From assembly GCA_963823525.1 (NCBI GenBank), contig CAWGLW010000005.1:372001-436000 (forward strand): a DNA stretch of 64,000 bases. Direction: 5' to 3'. This DNA is from CAWGLW01 sp963823525. GTDB taxonomy: Bacteria > Pseudomonadota > Gammaproteobacteria > Steroidobacterales > Steroidobacteraceae. Of this stretch, positions 34,631 to 42,761 are shown piece by piece. The notes below the pieces were generated by a model. It saw nothing but the letters and a program-made list of their open reading frames with translations. It did not search any database and was not told the origin of the DNA. Each line of letters opens with the position of its first letter. Within the stretch, counting starts at the first letter, position 1. The position numbers and the translations under genes are program-made.

Positions 34631-36306
34631 TGCGCGTCCTGCCAGATCACGCTGCGGCCGGTCGCGTACCATTCGTCGAGGTGCGGCCCGTAGACATCCT
34701 CGATGACGTTGCGCCTGACCTTCAACGTCGGCGTGAGAAACGCATTCTCTACGAGCCACTCATCGGCCACGACCGCCGCAAATCGCAGTCTCTCGTGAGG
34801 ATCGAGTGTCGAATTGACCGTGGCGAGGTGTCTGGACAAGGACTGCTCGAGGACGTCGCGCCCATTGTGCGTGTCGAGCCCGGCAAGCGTATCGGCGGAG
34901 AGCATCAGCAGCGCACAGGGCTGGTGTTGATTCGCGCCCGTGACGCAACACGCTTCGACCCCCGGATGCTCGCTGAGTTTGTTCTCGATCGGGGCGGGCG
35001 CCACGTACTTGCCCTTGGAGGTCTTGAATATTTCCTTGACGCGCCCGGTGATCTTCAAACGCCCCAGTTCGTCGATCGAACCCCGATCGCCCGTGCGAAT
35101 ATAGCCCCCGTCGGTGAACAATTCCTCGGTTCGCTCGGGATCCCTGTAGTAGCCCAGCGTGTTGGCCGGACTGCGGATCAGCACCTCGCCCGCCGCCGAG
35201 AGCTTGCAGTCGACACCATCGAGCGGCTGCCCGACAAAACCGACTCGAACCTGCCCGGGTCGGCACATGTGGCTCAGGCCGAACAGTTCGGTCATGCCAT
35301 ACCCCTCGAGCAGTTCGAGTCCGAGGTCGCGATACCATTGCATCGTCGCCTCCGGAATCGGCGCGGCTCCGCTGCCGGCGATCCGGACGTGCTCCAGGCC
35401 CAGTTCACGGAGGATTTTTCTTCGGATGACGGAACCCAGCAAAGGGACCGCGAGCAATCGTTTGAGTTTCGGCTCCGGCACTCTGGCGCTCACGCCCTGC
35501 TGGAACTTCAACCACAACCGCGGCACCGAGTGGAACAGCGTCGGGCGGGCGCGGCGCAGGTCGTCAATAAACGTATCCAGCGATTCACAGAAGAAGACCC
35601 GAGCACCGGTGCGCACCGCAACCATCTGCAGCACCTGCCGCTCTGCCACGTGCGAGAGCGGAAGATAAGAAATCATCCGGTCTTCGGAGTGAACGCCGAT
35701 GTGCTCGACCATGTTCTCGGCCGACCAGCCCAGCGTCGCGAAATTATGCAGTACGCCTTTCGGAGTGCCGGTCGTACCCGAGGTATAAACGATCGTCGCG
35801 ATGTCCTCAGCGGCGCGTAGCGGCCCGCCCTGCAAGGGCGGCGTTTGCGCGATGATGTCATTCCAGGTCGGAAAATCATTGGGGGGTGAGGACGGAAACG
35901 AGATCCGCAAGACCGACCCTGGCACCCCGCGAAGCATGTCGTCCCAGCTGTCGAGTTTGCCGGTAAAAATGGCGCGTGATCCGCTGTGTTCGAGTACCTG
36001 GCGGACCGACTCGGCAGTCAGCGTCGGATACAGAGGCACAGACACATAGCCGGCCATCCAGATCGCGAAATCCGCCATCAGCCAGTGCGCGCAGTTTTTT
36101 GACATGATCGCGACGTGCGAACCGGGCGGAAAACCCTGCGCCTGCAGGTAGGTGGCCATGCGACGTGCTTCGTCCATGGCCTTTGCCCAGCTGTAATCGT
36201 TCACTCGGCCGGCGTGCGGTTGCGTGAGAAATACGCGTTCAGCGCGCGCCTGCTCCCAGTGATAGATTCTCTGTAATGGCAGATTTTCCTCGGCCGTGTG
36301 AATCAT
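34627..36306 (-). CDS. Long-chain acyl-CoA synthetase (AMP-binding)
   Basis: A 559-residue ANL-superfamily ligase that activates fatty acids to acyl-CoA through acyl-AMP. Motif A5/P-loop YTSGTTGTPKGV, LEGYGMTELFGLSHM, YIRTGDRGSIDELGRLKITGRVKEIFKTSKGKYVAP with the hinge and catalytic Lys in the C-terminal region. It resembles the FadD15/FACL type. The start 36306 has GGGGGGA upstream; an extension to 36384 adds 26 unconserved residues. It is upstream of and overlaps the thiolase-like gene. Confidence 0.92.
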   Translation of the reverse strand: MIHTAEENLPLQRIYHWEQARAERVFLTQPHAGRVNDYSWAKAMDEARRMATYLQAQGFPPGSHVAIMSKNCAHWLMADFAIWMAGYVSVPLYPTLTAESVRQVLEHSGSRAIFTGKLDSWDDMLRGVPGSVLRISFPSSPPNDFPTWNDIIAQTPPLQGGPLRAAEDIATIVYTSGTTGTPKGVLHNFATLGWSAENMVEHIGVHSEDRMISYLPLSHVAERQVLQMVAVRTGARVFFCESLDTFIDDLRRARPTLFHSVPRLWLKFQQGVSARVPEPKLKRLLAVPLLGSVIRRKILRELGLEHVRIAGSGAAPIPEATMQWYRDLGLELLEGYGMTELFGLSHMCRPGQVRVGFVGQPLDGVDCKLSAAGEVLIRSPANTLGYYRDPERTEELFTDGGYIRTGDRGSIDELGRLKITGRVKEIFKTSKGKYVAPAPIENKLSEHPGVEACCVTGANQHQPCALLMLSADTLAGLDTHNGRDVLEQSLSRHLATVNSTLDPHERLRFAAVVADEWLVENAFLTPTLKVRRNVIEDVYGPHLDEWYATGRSVIWQDAH

Positions 36307-36775
36307 GTGATCCCCCCATATCGCGGGCGCGTCCCTGGCGCAGACAACGCCTAACATCGTCGGAGCGCGCCGCTTTTTGTTCATACATATTAGCCGCAGA
36401 TGCCGGAATTTCCGTATGAACCGTCTCGGCGTGCGGCTCCGTTATGATGCGTGCGGGCCATGGTCCGTCATGCGGCGCCCGTCTGTCGCACAAGGGCGGG
36501 CGATCCGATGAACCGTTGAATAGTTCGGTGAGCTATCAGCCAACGGACCCCACCAGTTCCCGGGTGAATGCGTTGGCTAAGCGGCGGGCTGGCTTAGAAT
36601 GATTCAGGCGTTCGGGGCGATTGCTTATCTATAGTTCTTTGAAAAACAATATTATATAAATGCTTTCTAACTTGTTTTATAAACTTTGTCAGCTGGCGGG
36701 CCGACCTTGCCTTGGCCACATCCGGGCACCATCTTCCAGTTCAACATTTTTTCCCTTCGAGGTCTGCAGACACAA
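36307..36775. other. Divergent intergenic region with AT-rich island
   Basis: About 470 bases between the divergent acyl-CoA synthetase and META-lipoprotein genes. No protein gene is supported. Bases 36620-36690 are strikingly AT-rich against the GC-rich surroundings. A plus-strand promoter is listed separately at 36573-36600. Confidence 0.5.
36573..36600 (+). promoter_or_regulatory. Possible promoter upstream of the META lipoprotein gene
   Basis: TTGGCT (36573-36578), a 16-base spacer and TAGAAT (36595-36600). The leader to the ATG at 36776 would be about 170 bases and would include the AT-rich island. Confidence 0.4.
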
Positions 36776-37702
36776 ATGAAGCATCGAACAAAGGCATCCG
36801 TTGCGCGACACGCGACAGGGTGGGCCATCCTCGTAATCGCCCTGGCGGTAGGCGGATGTGCAAGCAAACCACCGGAATCGGTGTCGGGCGCAAACTGGAT
36901 CGACGGGATCGCCAATGCTGAGGTGAGCGGCGTGGAGGAAACCGGTCCGGCCAGGCTGACCCGCGGTCTTTACGAGGGTGCCCCGTATGCGCCCGGTGGT
37001 GCCTCGCGTCCGCGCGTGCTGTTGATCCCGCAAACTGAAACTCGCGGAGACCTGGACGGGAGGGTCGGCGAGGAGGTGGCCGTGCTGCTGAGCGCATCGA
37101 GCGGCGGCAGCGGTGAGTTCATTTATCTGGCCGTATTCGGCGACGACGACGGCTCGGCGCGGAACCTGGCAACCGCGCCCGTGGGCGACCGGGTCAAACT
37201 GCGCACTATCGAAATCAGCGATCGTGCGATCGTGCTCGAGGTGCTGGAGGCGGGACCCAAGGATGCCATGTGCTGCCCGACGCAGCTCGCGCGGCGAATT
37301 TACCAACTCGAAAAGGGGAGCTTGCAACAAGTGTCAAACGAAGTGACCGGGACTTTGTCGCTGGCCTCACTGGCTGGACCGGAGTGGCGACTGATCGAGA
37401 TGGATGGCAAGCCATTGCCCGAAGGGGCGAAGCAACCGACCCTGCTGATCGATGGCGGGACGGCAGCTGGCTTCTCTGGCTGTAATCGGTACACCGGGAA
37501 GATCACGGAAACCAGTCCCGGCCGCGTTGCGCTCGGCCCTCAGGCCGTCACGATGATGGCGTGCATCGAGCCTCATGCGACGCTGGAGCAGGGCTATCTG
37601 CGCCGCCTGGCAAAGACCGATGCATATTCGTTTCTGGCTGGCCGGCTGCTGCTTGGCTGGAGCGATGGCGATGAGAGCGGAACCCTTCTGTTTGATCGAT
37701 GA
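36776..37702 (+). CDS. Lipoprotein with C-terminal META (HslJ-like) domain
   Basis: A 308-residue lipoprotein: signal ILVIALAVGGC with a lipobox Cys. The middle part (60-200) is a beta-rich domain of unknown type. The C-terminal 105 residues match the META/HslJ domain: GPEWRLIEMDGKPLP, GFSGCNRYTGKI and MMACIEPHATLEQGYLRRLAKTDAYSFLAGRLLL. The paired Cys in these motifs are typical. HslJ-type domains are linked to heat or antibiotic stress, but the function here is unknown. The ATG 36776 starts the signal peptide. Confidence 0.82.
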   Translation: MKHRTKASVARHATGWAILVIALAVGGCASKPPESVSGANWIDGIANAEVSGVEETGPARLTRGLYEGAPYAPGGASRPRVLLIPQTETRGDLDGRVGEEVAVLLSASSGGSGEFIYLAVFGDDDGSARNLATAPVGDRVKLRTIEISDRAIVLEVLEAGPKDAMCCPTQLARRIYQLEKGSLQQVSNEVTGTLSLASLAGPEWRLIEMDGKPLPEGAKQPTLLIDGGTAAGFSGCNRYTGKITETSPGRVALGPQAVTMMACIEPHATLEQGYLRRLAKTDAYSFLAGRLLLGWSDGDESGTLLFDR

Positions 37703-37758
37703 GACCGCGTGCGGTGGCTCTCACCGGACGCTGTGGCGCCGGATGCGTCCGGACGGCC

Positions 37759-37788
37759 TTGGGTGTGGCGCCCGGCATGGTCTAGTAT
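37759..37788 (+). promoter_or_regulatory. Promoter of the tyrosine catabolic cluster
   Basis: TTGGGT (37759-37764), an 18-base spacer and TAGTAT (37783-37788). Transcription would start near 37795, just before the inverted repeat at 37800-37817. Confidence 0.45.
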
Positions 37789-37799
37789 TCGGGTCCTGA

Positions 37800-37817
37800 T
37801 AGTTTCATCTGAAACTA
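37800..37817. promoter_or_regulatory. Perfect inverted repeat, likely operator of hppD
   Basis: TAGTTTCA-TC-TGAAACTA, 8-base arms without mismatch, placed at the expected transcription start and 25 bases before the hppD ATG. Size and position fit the operator of a dimeric repressor that responds to an aromatic intermediate. No regulator gene lies next to the cluster. Confidence 0.55.
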
Positions 37818-37842
37818 ATTAATCCTCCGGGGGGAGCAAGAG

Positions 37843-38889
37843 ATGTCAGACCTCTTTGAAAATCCGATGGGCACCGATGGGTTTGAGTTTGTGGAGTACA
37901 CCGCACCTGACCCGGAACTGCTGCGAAGCTTGTTTGCGAAGATGGGTTTCCCGGTCACGGCGCGGCATCGCAGTAAGAACGTCACGCGGCATAACCAGGG
38001 CGACATCAACTTCATCATCAACGCCGAGCCGGACAGCTTTGGCCAGCATTTCGCTCAGCAGCACGGCCCCTCGGCCTGCGCGATGGGGTTCAGGGTCAAA
38101 GACGCGGCGAATGCATTCAAGCGGGCCGTCGAACTCGGCGCAACGCCAGTAAAAAGCCAGGTCGGCCCGATGGAACTGAACATACCGGCGATCGAGGGGA
38201 TTGGCGGAAGCATCATTTACCTCGTGGACCGGTACGGCGACAGCACGATCTACGACGTTGATTTTGTCGAGGTGAAACCGGACATGGCTGTTATAGAGCC
38301 GGGGCTGACCGTGATTGATCACCTGACCCATAACGTTGAGCGCGGCAACATGGACAAGTGGGCCGCATTCTACGAGCGCCTGTTCAATTTCCGGGAAATC
38401 CGCTATTTCGATATCGAGGGCAAGAAGACGGGTCTGTTCAGCAAGGCGATGACCAGTCCCTGTGGCAGGATTCGAATCCCGATCAACGAGTCGCAGGACG
38501 ACAAGTCACAGATCGAGGAGTATCTGCGCGAGTACAAGGGCGAGGGTATACAGCATATTGCACTTGCGACCGACGACATTTACTCGACCGTTGATATCCT
38601 GCGAGGCAGCGGTGTCGAATTTCAGGACACGCCGGACACCTACTACGAAGGGGTCAACGAGCGTGTTGAGGGGCACTCGGAAGATCTCGATGAAATGAGC
38701 AAGCGACGCATCCTGATCGACGGCAGCGCCAAGGACGGGATATTGCTGCAGATTTTCACGCGCAACGTGATCGGGCCGATCTTCTTCGAAATCATCCAGC
38801 GCAAGGGGAACGAGGGTTTCGGCGAGGGCAATTTCAAAGCCTTGTTCGAATCGATTGAACTCGACCAGGAGCGCCGGGGAGTCATCTGA
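37843..38889 (+). CDS. hppD: 4-hydroxyphenylpyruvate dioxygenase
   Basis: A 348-residue non-heme iron enzyme that converts 4-hydroxyphenylpyruvate to homogentisate. The iron ligands are His160 (VIDHLTHNV), His238 (IQHIALATDD) and Glu316 (FFEIIQRKG), all in the C-terminal vicinal-oxygen-chelate domain; the N-terminal domain is also complete. A strong GGGGGGAG precedes the ATG. The stop overlaps the start of the next gene (TGATG). Confidence 0.96.
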   Translation: MSDLFENPMGTDGFEFVEYTAPDPELLRSLFAKMGFPVTARHRSKNVTRHNQGDINFIINAEPDSFGQHFAQQHGPSACAMGFRVKDAANAFKRAVELGATPVKSQVGPMELNIPAIEGIGGSIIYLVDRYGDSTIYDVDFVEVKPDMAVIEPGLTVIDHLTHNVERGNMDKWAAFYERLFNFREIRYFDIEGKKTGLFSKAMTSPCGRIRIPINESQDDKSQIEEYLREYKGEGIQHIALATDDIYSTVDILRGSGVEFQDTPDTYYEGVNERVEGHSEDLDEMSKRRILIDGSAKDGILLQIFTRNVIGPIFFEIIQRKGNEGFGEGNFKALFESIELDQERRGVI

Positions 38890-40034
38890 TGAAACGCTAT
38901 ATCCCGGTGTCCCGGGTCGAAGGCGTGGCCTCACGACAGGCGCATTGTGACCTGCCCGAGGGCACCTTCGAGCGCGAGATGAGCAAAGAGGGTTTCTTCG
39001 GCCCTGCGGCTTTTTTCTACCACCGTCATCCTCCCACAGGCTGGACCTCGATCACGGGGCCCTTGAGGCCCCGCGCGTTTGATCTCGGTAAACTGCCGAT
39101 CGGTGTCACGAGTCCGTGGCAGGCCATCCCGGTGCTGAGTAACGCGCATTGCCGGATTCGCTACTGGCGGCTGGGTGCCAGTATGCAGCGGCTGGCCAGA
39201 AACGCGGACGGCGATGAACTGCTGTTCTTTCACGCGGGTCATGCGCAGTTGTTCTGCGATTTTGGCCGCCTGGAGTGCGAGACAGGCGACTACGTCGTGC
39301 TGCCGCGAGGTACGATGTGGCGTCTGCAGTGCAGCGCTCCGGTCGACCTGCTGCTGATCGAGGCCAGCAATTCGAGCTACATGCTTCCCGAGAAGGGGCT
39401 GGTAGGCAATCACGCCATTTTCGATCCGGCCGTGCTCGACACACCGCGAATCGATGCGGGCTTTCTTGCCCAGCAGAGCGATTCAACAGGCTGGGAGGTC
39501 GAGGTCAAGCGGCGCAACGACGTCACGGTGATCGCATATCCGTTTAATCCGCTCGATGCGATCGGCTGGCACGGCGAGCTGTCGGCGGTGCGTCTGAACG
39601 TTCGGGATATCCGTCCTTTGATGAGTCATCGTTACCACCTGCCGCCCTCGGCGCACACGACGTTCCTCGCGAACCGGTTCGTCGTCTGCACGTTTGCTCC
39701 GAGACCGTTCGAGAGCGATCCGGGTGCGTTGAAAGTACCGTTCTTCCACAATAACGACGACTATGACGAAGTCATTTTCTATCACGCAGGCGACTTCTTC
39801 AGTCGTGACAACATTCATCCGGGAATGATGACGTTTCACCCGGCCGGATTTACACATGGGCCGCACCCAAAGGCACTCGCCCGGATGTTCACACAGGACA
39901 AGCCCGCAACCGACGAGTACGCGGTCATGGTTGATACGCGCGACCCGCTCGATACAACGGCCGCGGCTGCTGAAGTCGAGTGGCCTGGCTACGTCGACAG
40001 CTGGCACCCGGCCGAGCAGGGAGACGGCCCGTGA
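38889..40034 (+). CDS. hmgA: Homogentisate 1,2-dioxygenase
   Basis: A 381-residue cupin-fold enzyme that opens the ring of homogentisate to maleylacetoacetate. Candidate iron ligands are His287, Glu294 and His323, in FFHNNDDYDEVIFYHAGDFFSR and HPAGFTHGPHP. It is shorter than the usual 430-445 residues, and the first ligand loop differs from the classical HRNxMSE form, so it belongs to a divergent bacterial branch. Its place between hppD and a fumarylacetoacetase supports the role. Coupled to both neighbours by overlaps. Confidence 0.83.
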   Translation: MKRYIPVSRVEGVASRQAHCDLPEGTFEREMSKEGFFGPAAFFYHRHPPTGWTSITGPLRPRAFDLGKLPIGVTSPWQAIPVLSNAHCRIRYWRLGASMQRLARNADGDELLFFHAGHAQLFCDFGRLECETGDYVVLPRGTMWRLQCSAPVDLLLIEASNSSYMLPEKGLVGNHAIFDPAVLDTPRIDAGFLAQQSDSTGWEVEVKRRNDVTVIAYPFNPLDAIGWHGELSAVRLNVRDIRPLMSHRYHLPPSAHTTFLANRFVVCTFAPRPFESDPGALKVPFFHNNDDYDEVIFYHAGDFFSRDNIHPGMMTFHPAGFTHGPHPKALARMFTQDKPATDEYAVMVDTRDPLDTTAAAAEVEWPGYVDSWHPAEQGDGP

Positions 40035-41023
40035 AACTCGCCACACTGAAAGACGGCACCCGTGATGGGCGCCTGCTGGTGGTCAGCCGTGATCTGGCCC
40101 AGGCGGTTCCGGCGACAGGGCTGGTCGATACGCTTCAGCAGGCGCTCGATGACTGGGAGCAGGTTGCGCCGGCTCTGGCCGATCTGGCCGCGCAGCTCGA
40201 TTCAGGCAAGCTGCAGGGCGCTTTTGCGTTCCAGTCGGCCCTGCTGATGGCGCCGTTGCCGCGGGCCTATCACTGGGTCGACGGCTCCGCTTACGTCAAT
40301 CACGTCGAACTCGTTCGCAAAGCGCGTGGTGCCGAGATGCCGGCCAGCTTCTGGACAGAGCCACTGGTCTACCAGGGGGGCTCGGATGACTTTATCGGCC
40401 CGACCGGCGATGTGCCGGTGCCCAGCGAGGACTTCGGCATTGACCTCGAGGCCGAAGTGGCCGTGATCACCGGTGACGTGCCGATGGGTACTTCGTCGGC
40501 TCAGGCGGGCGGGCACATCAAGCTGGTGACTATCGTCAACGACTGGTCACTGCGCAACCTGATCCCCGCGGAGCTGGCGAAGGGCTTTGGCTTTTACCAG
40601 TCCAAGCCCGCCACCGCGTTTGCGCCCTGCGTGGTCACGCCGGACGAGCTGGGCGATGCGTGGGACGGCGGCAAGGTCTGCCTGCCGCTCGTTTCGCACA
40701 TCAACGGCGAGTTGTTCGGCGAGCCCGAGGCCGGGGTCGATATGACCTTCGATTTCCCGCGACTGATTGCCCACGCGACGCGGACGCGCCGACTGGGCGC
40801 CGGGGCCGTCATCGGTTCCGGTACGGTCTCCAATTACGATCGGTCGCGCGGGTCGAGCTGCCTCGCCGAGCGCCGTATGCTCGAGCAGATCGAAAGCGGG
40901 CAGGCGCGGACGCCGTTCCTGAGCTTTGGTGATCGTGTGCGTATCGAGATGTTCGATCGCCAGGGCAGGAGCATTTTCGGGGCGATCGACCAGCGGGTCG
41001 TGGCGGCCGAGGCGGCCGGCTGA
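40031..41023 (+). CDS. Fumarylacetoacetate hydrolase family protein
   Basis: A 330-residue FAH-fold enzyme. EAEVAVITGDVPMG (metal Glu residues), VNDWSLRNLIP, SKPATAFAP and GAGAVIGSGTVSNYD are family motifs. In this operon it should split fumarylacetoacetate into fumarate and acetoacetate. The GTG start at 40031 overlaps the hmgA stop (GTGA). No maleylacetoacetate isomerase gene is present in the window, so that step must be encoded elsewhere or bypassed. Confidence 0.88.
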   Translation: MKLATLKDGTRDGRLLVVSRDLAQAVPATGLVDTLQQALDDWEQVAPALADLAAQLDSGKLQGAFAFQSALLMAPLPRAYHWVDGSAYVNHVELVRKARGAEMPASFWTEPLVYQGGSDDFIGPTGDVPVPSEDFGIDLEAEVAVITGDVPMGTSSAQAGGHIKLVTIVNDWSLRNLIPAELAKGFGFYQSKPATAFAPCVVTPDELGDAWDGGKVCLPLVSHINGELFGEPEAGVDMTFDFPRLIAHATRTRRLGAGAVIGSGTVSNYDRSRGSSCLAERRMLEQIESGQARTPFLSFGDRVRIEMFDRQGRSIFGAIDQRVVAAEAAG

Positions 41024-41106
41024 TCGAACACGGTTTTTCGGGACTGACCCGAACCTGTTTCTGAGGCATCATGCCCGCCGTCGCCGGTATGGCATGGAGT
41101 CTTCAG

Positions 41107-42297
41107 ATGTTCGAAAGCCTCGAGAAGCTGCCCCCCGATCCGATCCTCGGTGTCAGCGCCGCATATCGACGCGACGAGTCGCCCGTGAAGATTGACCTCG
41201 GCGTGGGTGTCTACCGCGACGCACAAGGGCAGACGCCGGTACTTGCCGCCGTCAAGCAGGCCGAAGCCGATCTGGCGCGGAGCCAGGCCACCAAGGCCTA
41301 CGTCGGCCCGGCCGGAAATATCGATTTCAACCGGCGTATTGCACAACTCGCCCTTGGCCCGCTGGCGGATACCGCTGCCGATCGGATGGCGGCGATACAG
41401 ACGGTCGGTGGTTGCGGCGCGTTGCGTCTTGGCGGGGAGTTGCTCAGGGCGTCCCGGCCGGATTCGCTGTTACACGTCAGTGATCCAACCTGGGCCAATC
41501 ATGAGCCACTGCTCGGCAGCACGGGCATCGCGATTCGTCGCTATCCGTACTACGATCCAACGACCCGTCGTGTCGATTTCGATCGCATGATCGCTCACCT
41601 GAGCCGTATTGATCCGGGATCCGTGGTGCTGTTGCATGGCTGTTGCCACAACCCGACCGGGGTCGATCCGAATCCGGACGAATGGTCGGCGATTGCCCGG
41701 CTGTGCGTTGAGCGCGCTCTGGTGCCGTTTGTTGACATGGCCTACCAGGGCTTCGGCGATGACCTGGAGACCGACGTCGCCGGCCTTCGGCAACTGGCCG
41801 CGGCCGTGCCGGAACTCCTGCTGGCCATTTCCTGCTCGAAAAACTTTGGCCTCTACCGGGAGCGTACCGGTGCGCTGGTCGTGATGGCGCAGAGCGCGGC
41901 GGCCGCCGAGGCCATCGCGACTCACCAGGCGCGTATTGCGCGGCGCATCTACTCGATGCCGCCTGATCACGGTGCGGCGATCGTCGCCGCGATTCTCGGG
42001 GACGAGGAGATGTGCCGGAGCTGGCAGACCGAACTCGGCGCAATGGTGACCAGGATGAAATCGTTGCGGGCGACGCTTGCCGAGCAACTGGCGGCGCGAC
42101 GCCCGGACCGGGAATTCGCCTGGCTGACCGCGCAGAAAGGCATGTTTTCGCTGCTGGGGATCGATCCGGCCGGCATCGCGGCCCTGCGTGACCAGCACCA
42201 CGTTTACCTGCCGCCCGACGGCCGGATGAACGTGGCCGGCATCAGTGAGTCGAGCATCGACTATCTTGCAGACAGCCTTTCCGCGTTCATTGCCTGA
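41107..42297 (+). CDS. Aromatic amino acid aminotransferase (class I, AspC/TyrB type)
   Basis: A 396-residue PLP enzyme. Motifs: LGVGVYRDAQG, AYVGPAGNIDF, HNPTGVDPN, FVDMAYQGFG, the PLP Lys245 in SCSKNFGLYRERTG, and a C-terminal GMFSLLG. The tyrosine-cluster setting makes tyrosine to 4-hydroxyphenylpyruvate the likely reaction, though aspartate would be chemically possible. The ATG at 41107 is preferred because GGAG lies eight bases upstream. It begins 83 bases after the FAH gene. Confidence 0.9.
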   Translation: MFESLEKLPPDPILGVSAAYRRDESPVKIDLGVGVYRDAQGQTPVLAAVKQAEADLARSQATKAYVGPAGNIDFNRRIAQLALGPLADTAADRMAAIQTVGGCGALRLGGELLRASRPDSLLHVSDPTWANHEPLLGSTGIAIRRYPYYDPTTRRVDFDRMIAHLSRIDPGSVVLLHGCCHNPTGVDPNPDEWSAIARLCVERALVPFVDMAYQGFGDDLETDVAGLRQLAAAVPELLLAISCSKNFGLYRERTGALVVMAQSAAAAEAIATHQARIARRIYSMPPDHGAAIVAAILGDEEMCRSWQTELGAMVTRMKSLRATLAEQLAARRPDREFAWLTAQKGMFSLLGIDPAGIAALRDQHHVYLPPDGRMNVAGISESSIDYLADSLSAFIA

Positions 42298-42306
42298 GGC
42301 CAATCC

Positions 42307-42505
42307 GTGCTCGGCCTGGCCCGCTACCCCTGGACTGTGCTGCTCTCGGCCTGGCTGGGCTGGGGATTCGACGTCTTCGATGCGCTGCTGTTCAGCTTTG
42401 TCGCACCCAATGCGGGCGATTTCTATCGTGGCGCTGGCGCCGCTGGCGGGGCTGCTGCTGATCCCACTGGTCATCGAGACACGTGGCCGGAGGCTGGCGG
42501 ACTAG
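42307..42505 (+). pseudogene. Remnant of an MFS transporter (internal deletion)
   Basis: The first frame, from a GTG at 42307, reads VLGLARYPWTVLLSAWLGWGF and then DVFDALLFSFVAPN: the start and first membrane helix of a sugar/metabolite MFS transporter. Near 42425 the meaning moves to another frame that reads IVALAPLAGLLLIPLVIETRGRRLAD and stops at 42505, the last helix and typical ETRGR end of such a transporter. Roughly 1.1 kb between these is missing. The gene is dead; the join suggests a single deletion. Confidence 0.7.
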
Positions 42506-42535
42506 CCGGACGCCGGGCGTTCCTATAAAATACGC

Positions 42536-42666
42536 GACCCGAGTAGCCCTCGCCGTCAATAAGTGCTTGATTGGCTGGGTACTTGGCCGGGCAGGCAGGG
42601 TTCCTCCAAGGACTTGTCAGCGCGGCGGGAGATTCGCCGGAGAGATCCCCCAGTGCGGGGATTTTT
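42536..42666 (+). ncRNA. Candidate small RNA or leader upstream of rimP
   Basis: A TATAAA at 42524-42529 could start a transcript near 42536. It would end at a clear intrinsic terminator at 42645-42666. Inside, CGGCG/CGCCG can form a hairpin (near 42621-42637). No protein frame fits. In other gammaproteobacteria the space before rimP often carries a tRNA gene, but no tRNA can be folded here. The -35 is poor, so the assignment rests mainly on the terminator and the empty space. Confidence 0.35.
42645..42666 (+). terminator. Intrinsic terminator 1 upstream of rimP
   Basis: ATCCCC and GGGGAT form a 6-bp stem around CAGTGC, followed by five T. It would end transcripts coming from the tyrosine cluster or from the candidate RNA. 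Confidence 0.65.
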
Positions 42667-42709
42667 CATTTGCGGTGTCCGGACACGGTCCGGGTGGCGT
42701 GAAGAACGA

Positions 42710-42733
42710 ATGGGCCGCCGGCCCATTTTTTTT
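42710..42733 (+). terminator. Intrinsic terminator 2 upstream of rimP
   Basis: A perfect 7-bp stem ATGGGCC/GGCCCAT with loop GCC and a run of eight T. It ends only 28 bases before the rimP ATG. Either the rimP promoter is inside this gap, or this is an attenuator that the operon transcript must read through. A smaller hairpin (CCGGAC/GTCCGG, 42679-42693) precedes it. Confidence 0.85.
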
Positions 42734-42761
42734 GTTCGTCTAGTGGTGCGGGGTCGGTCAA

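Noticed and set aside
34631..34759. ATG start for the thiolase-like gene 43 codons upstream
   Set aside because: It would overlap the acyl-CoA synthetase by over 130 bases with no conserved residues; the TTG at the synthetase stop gives a normal coupled start.
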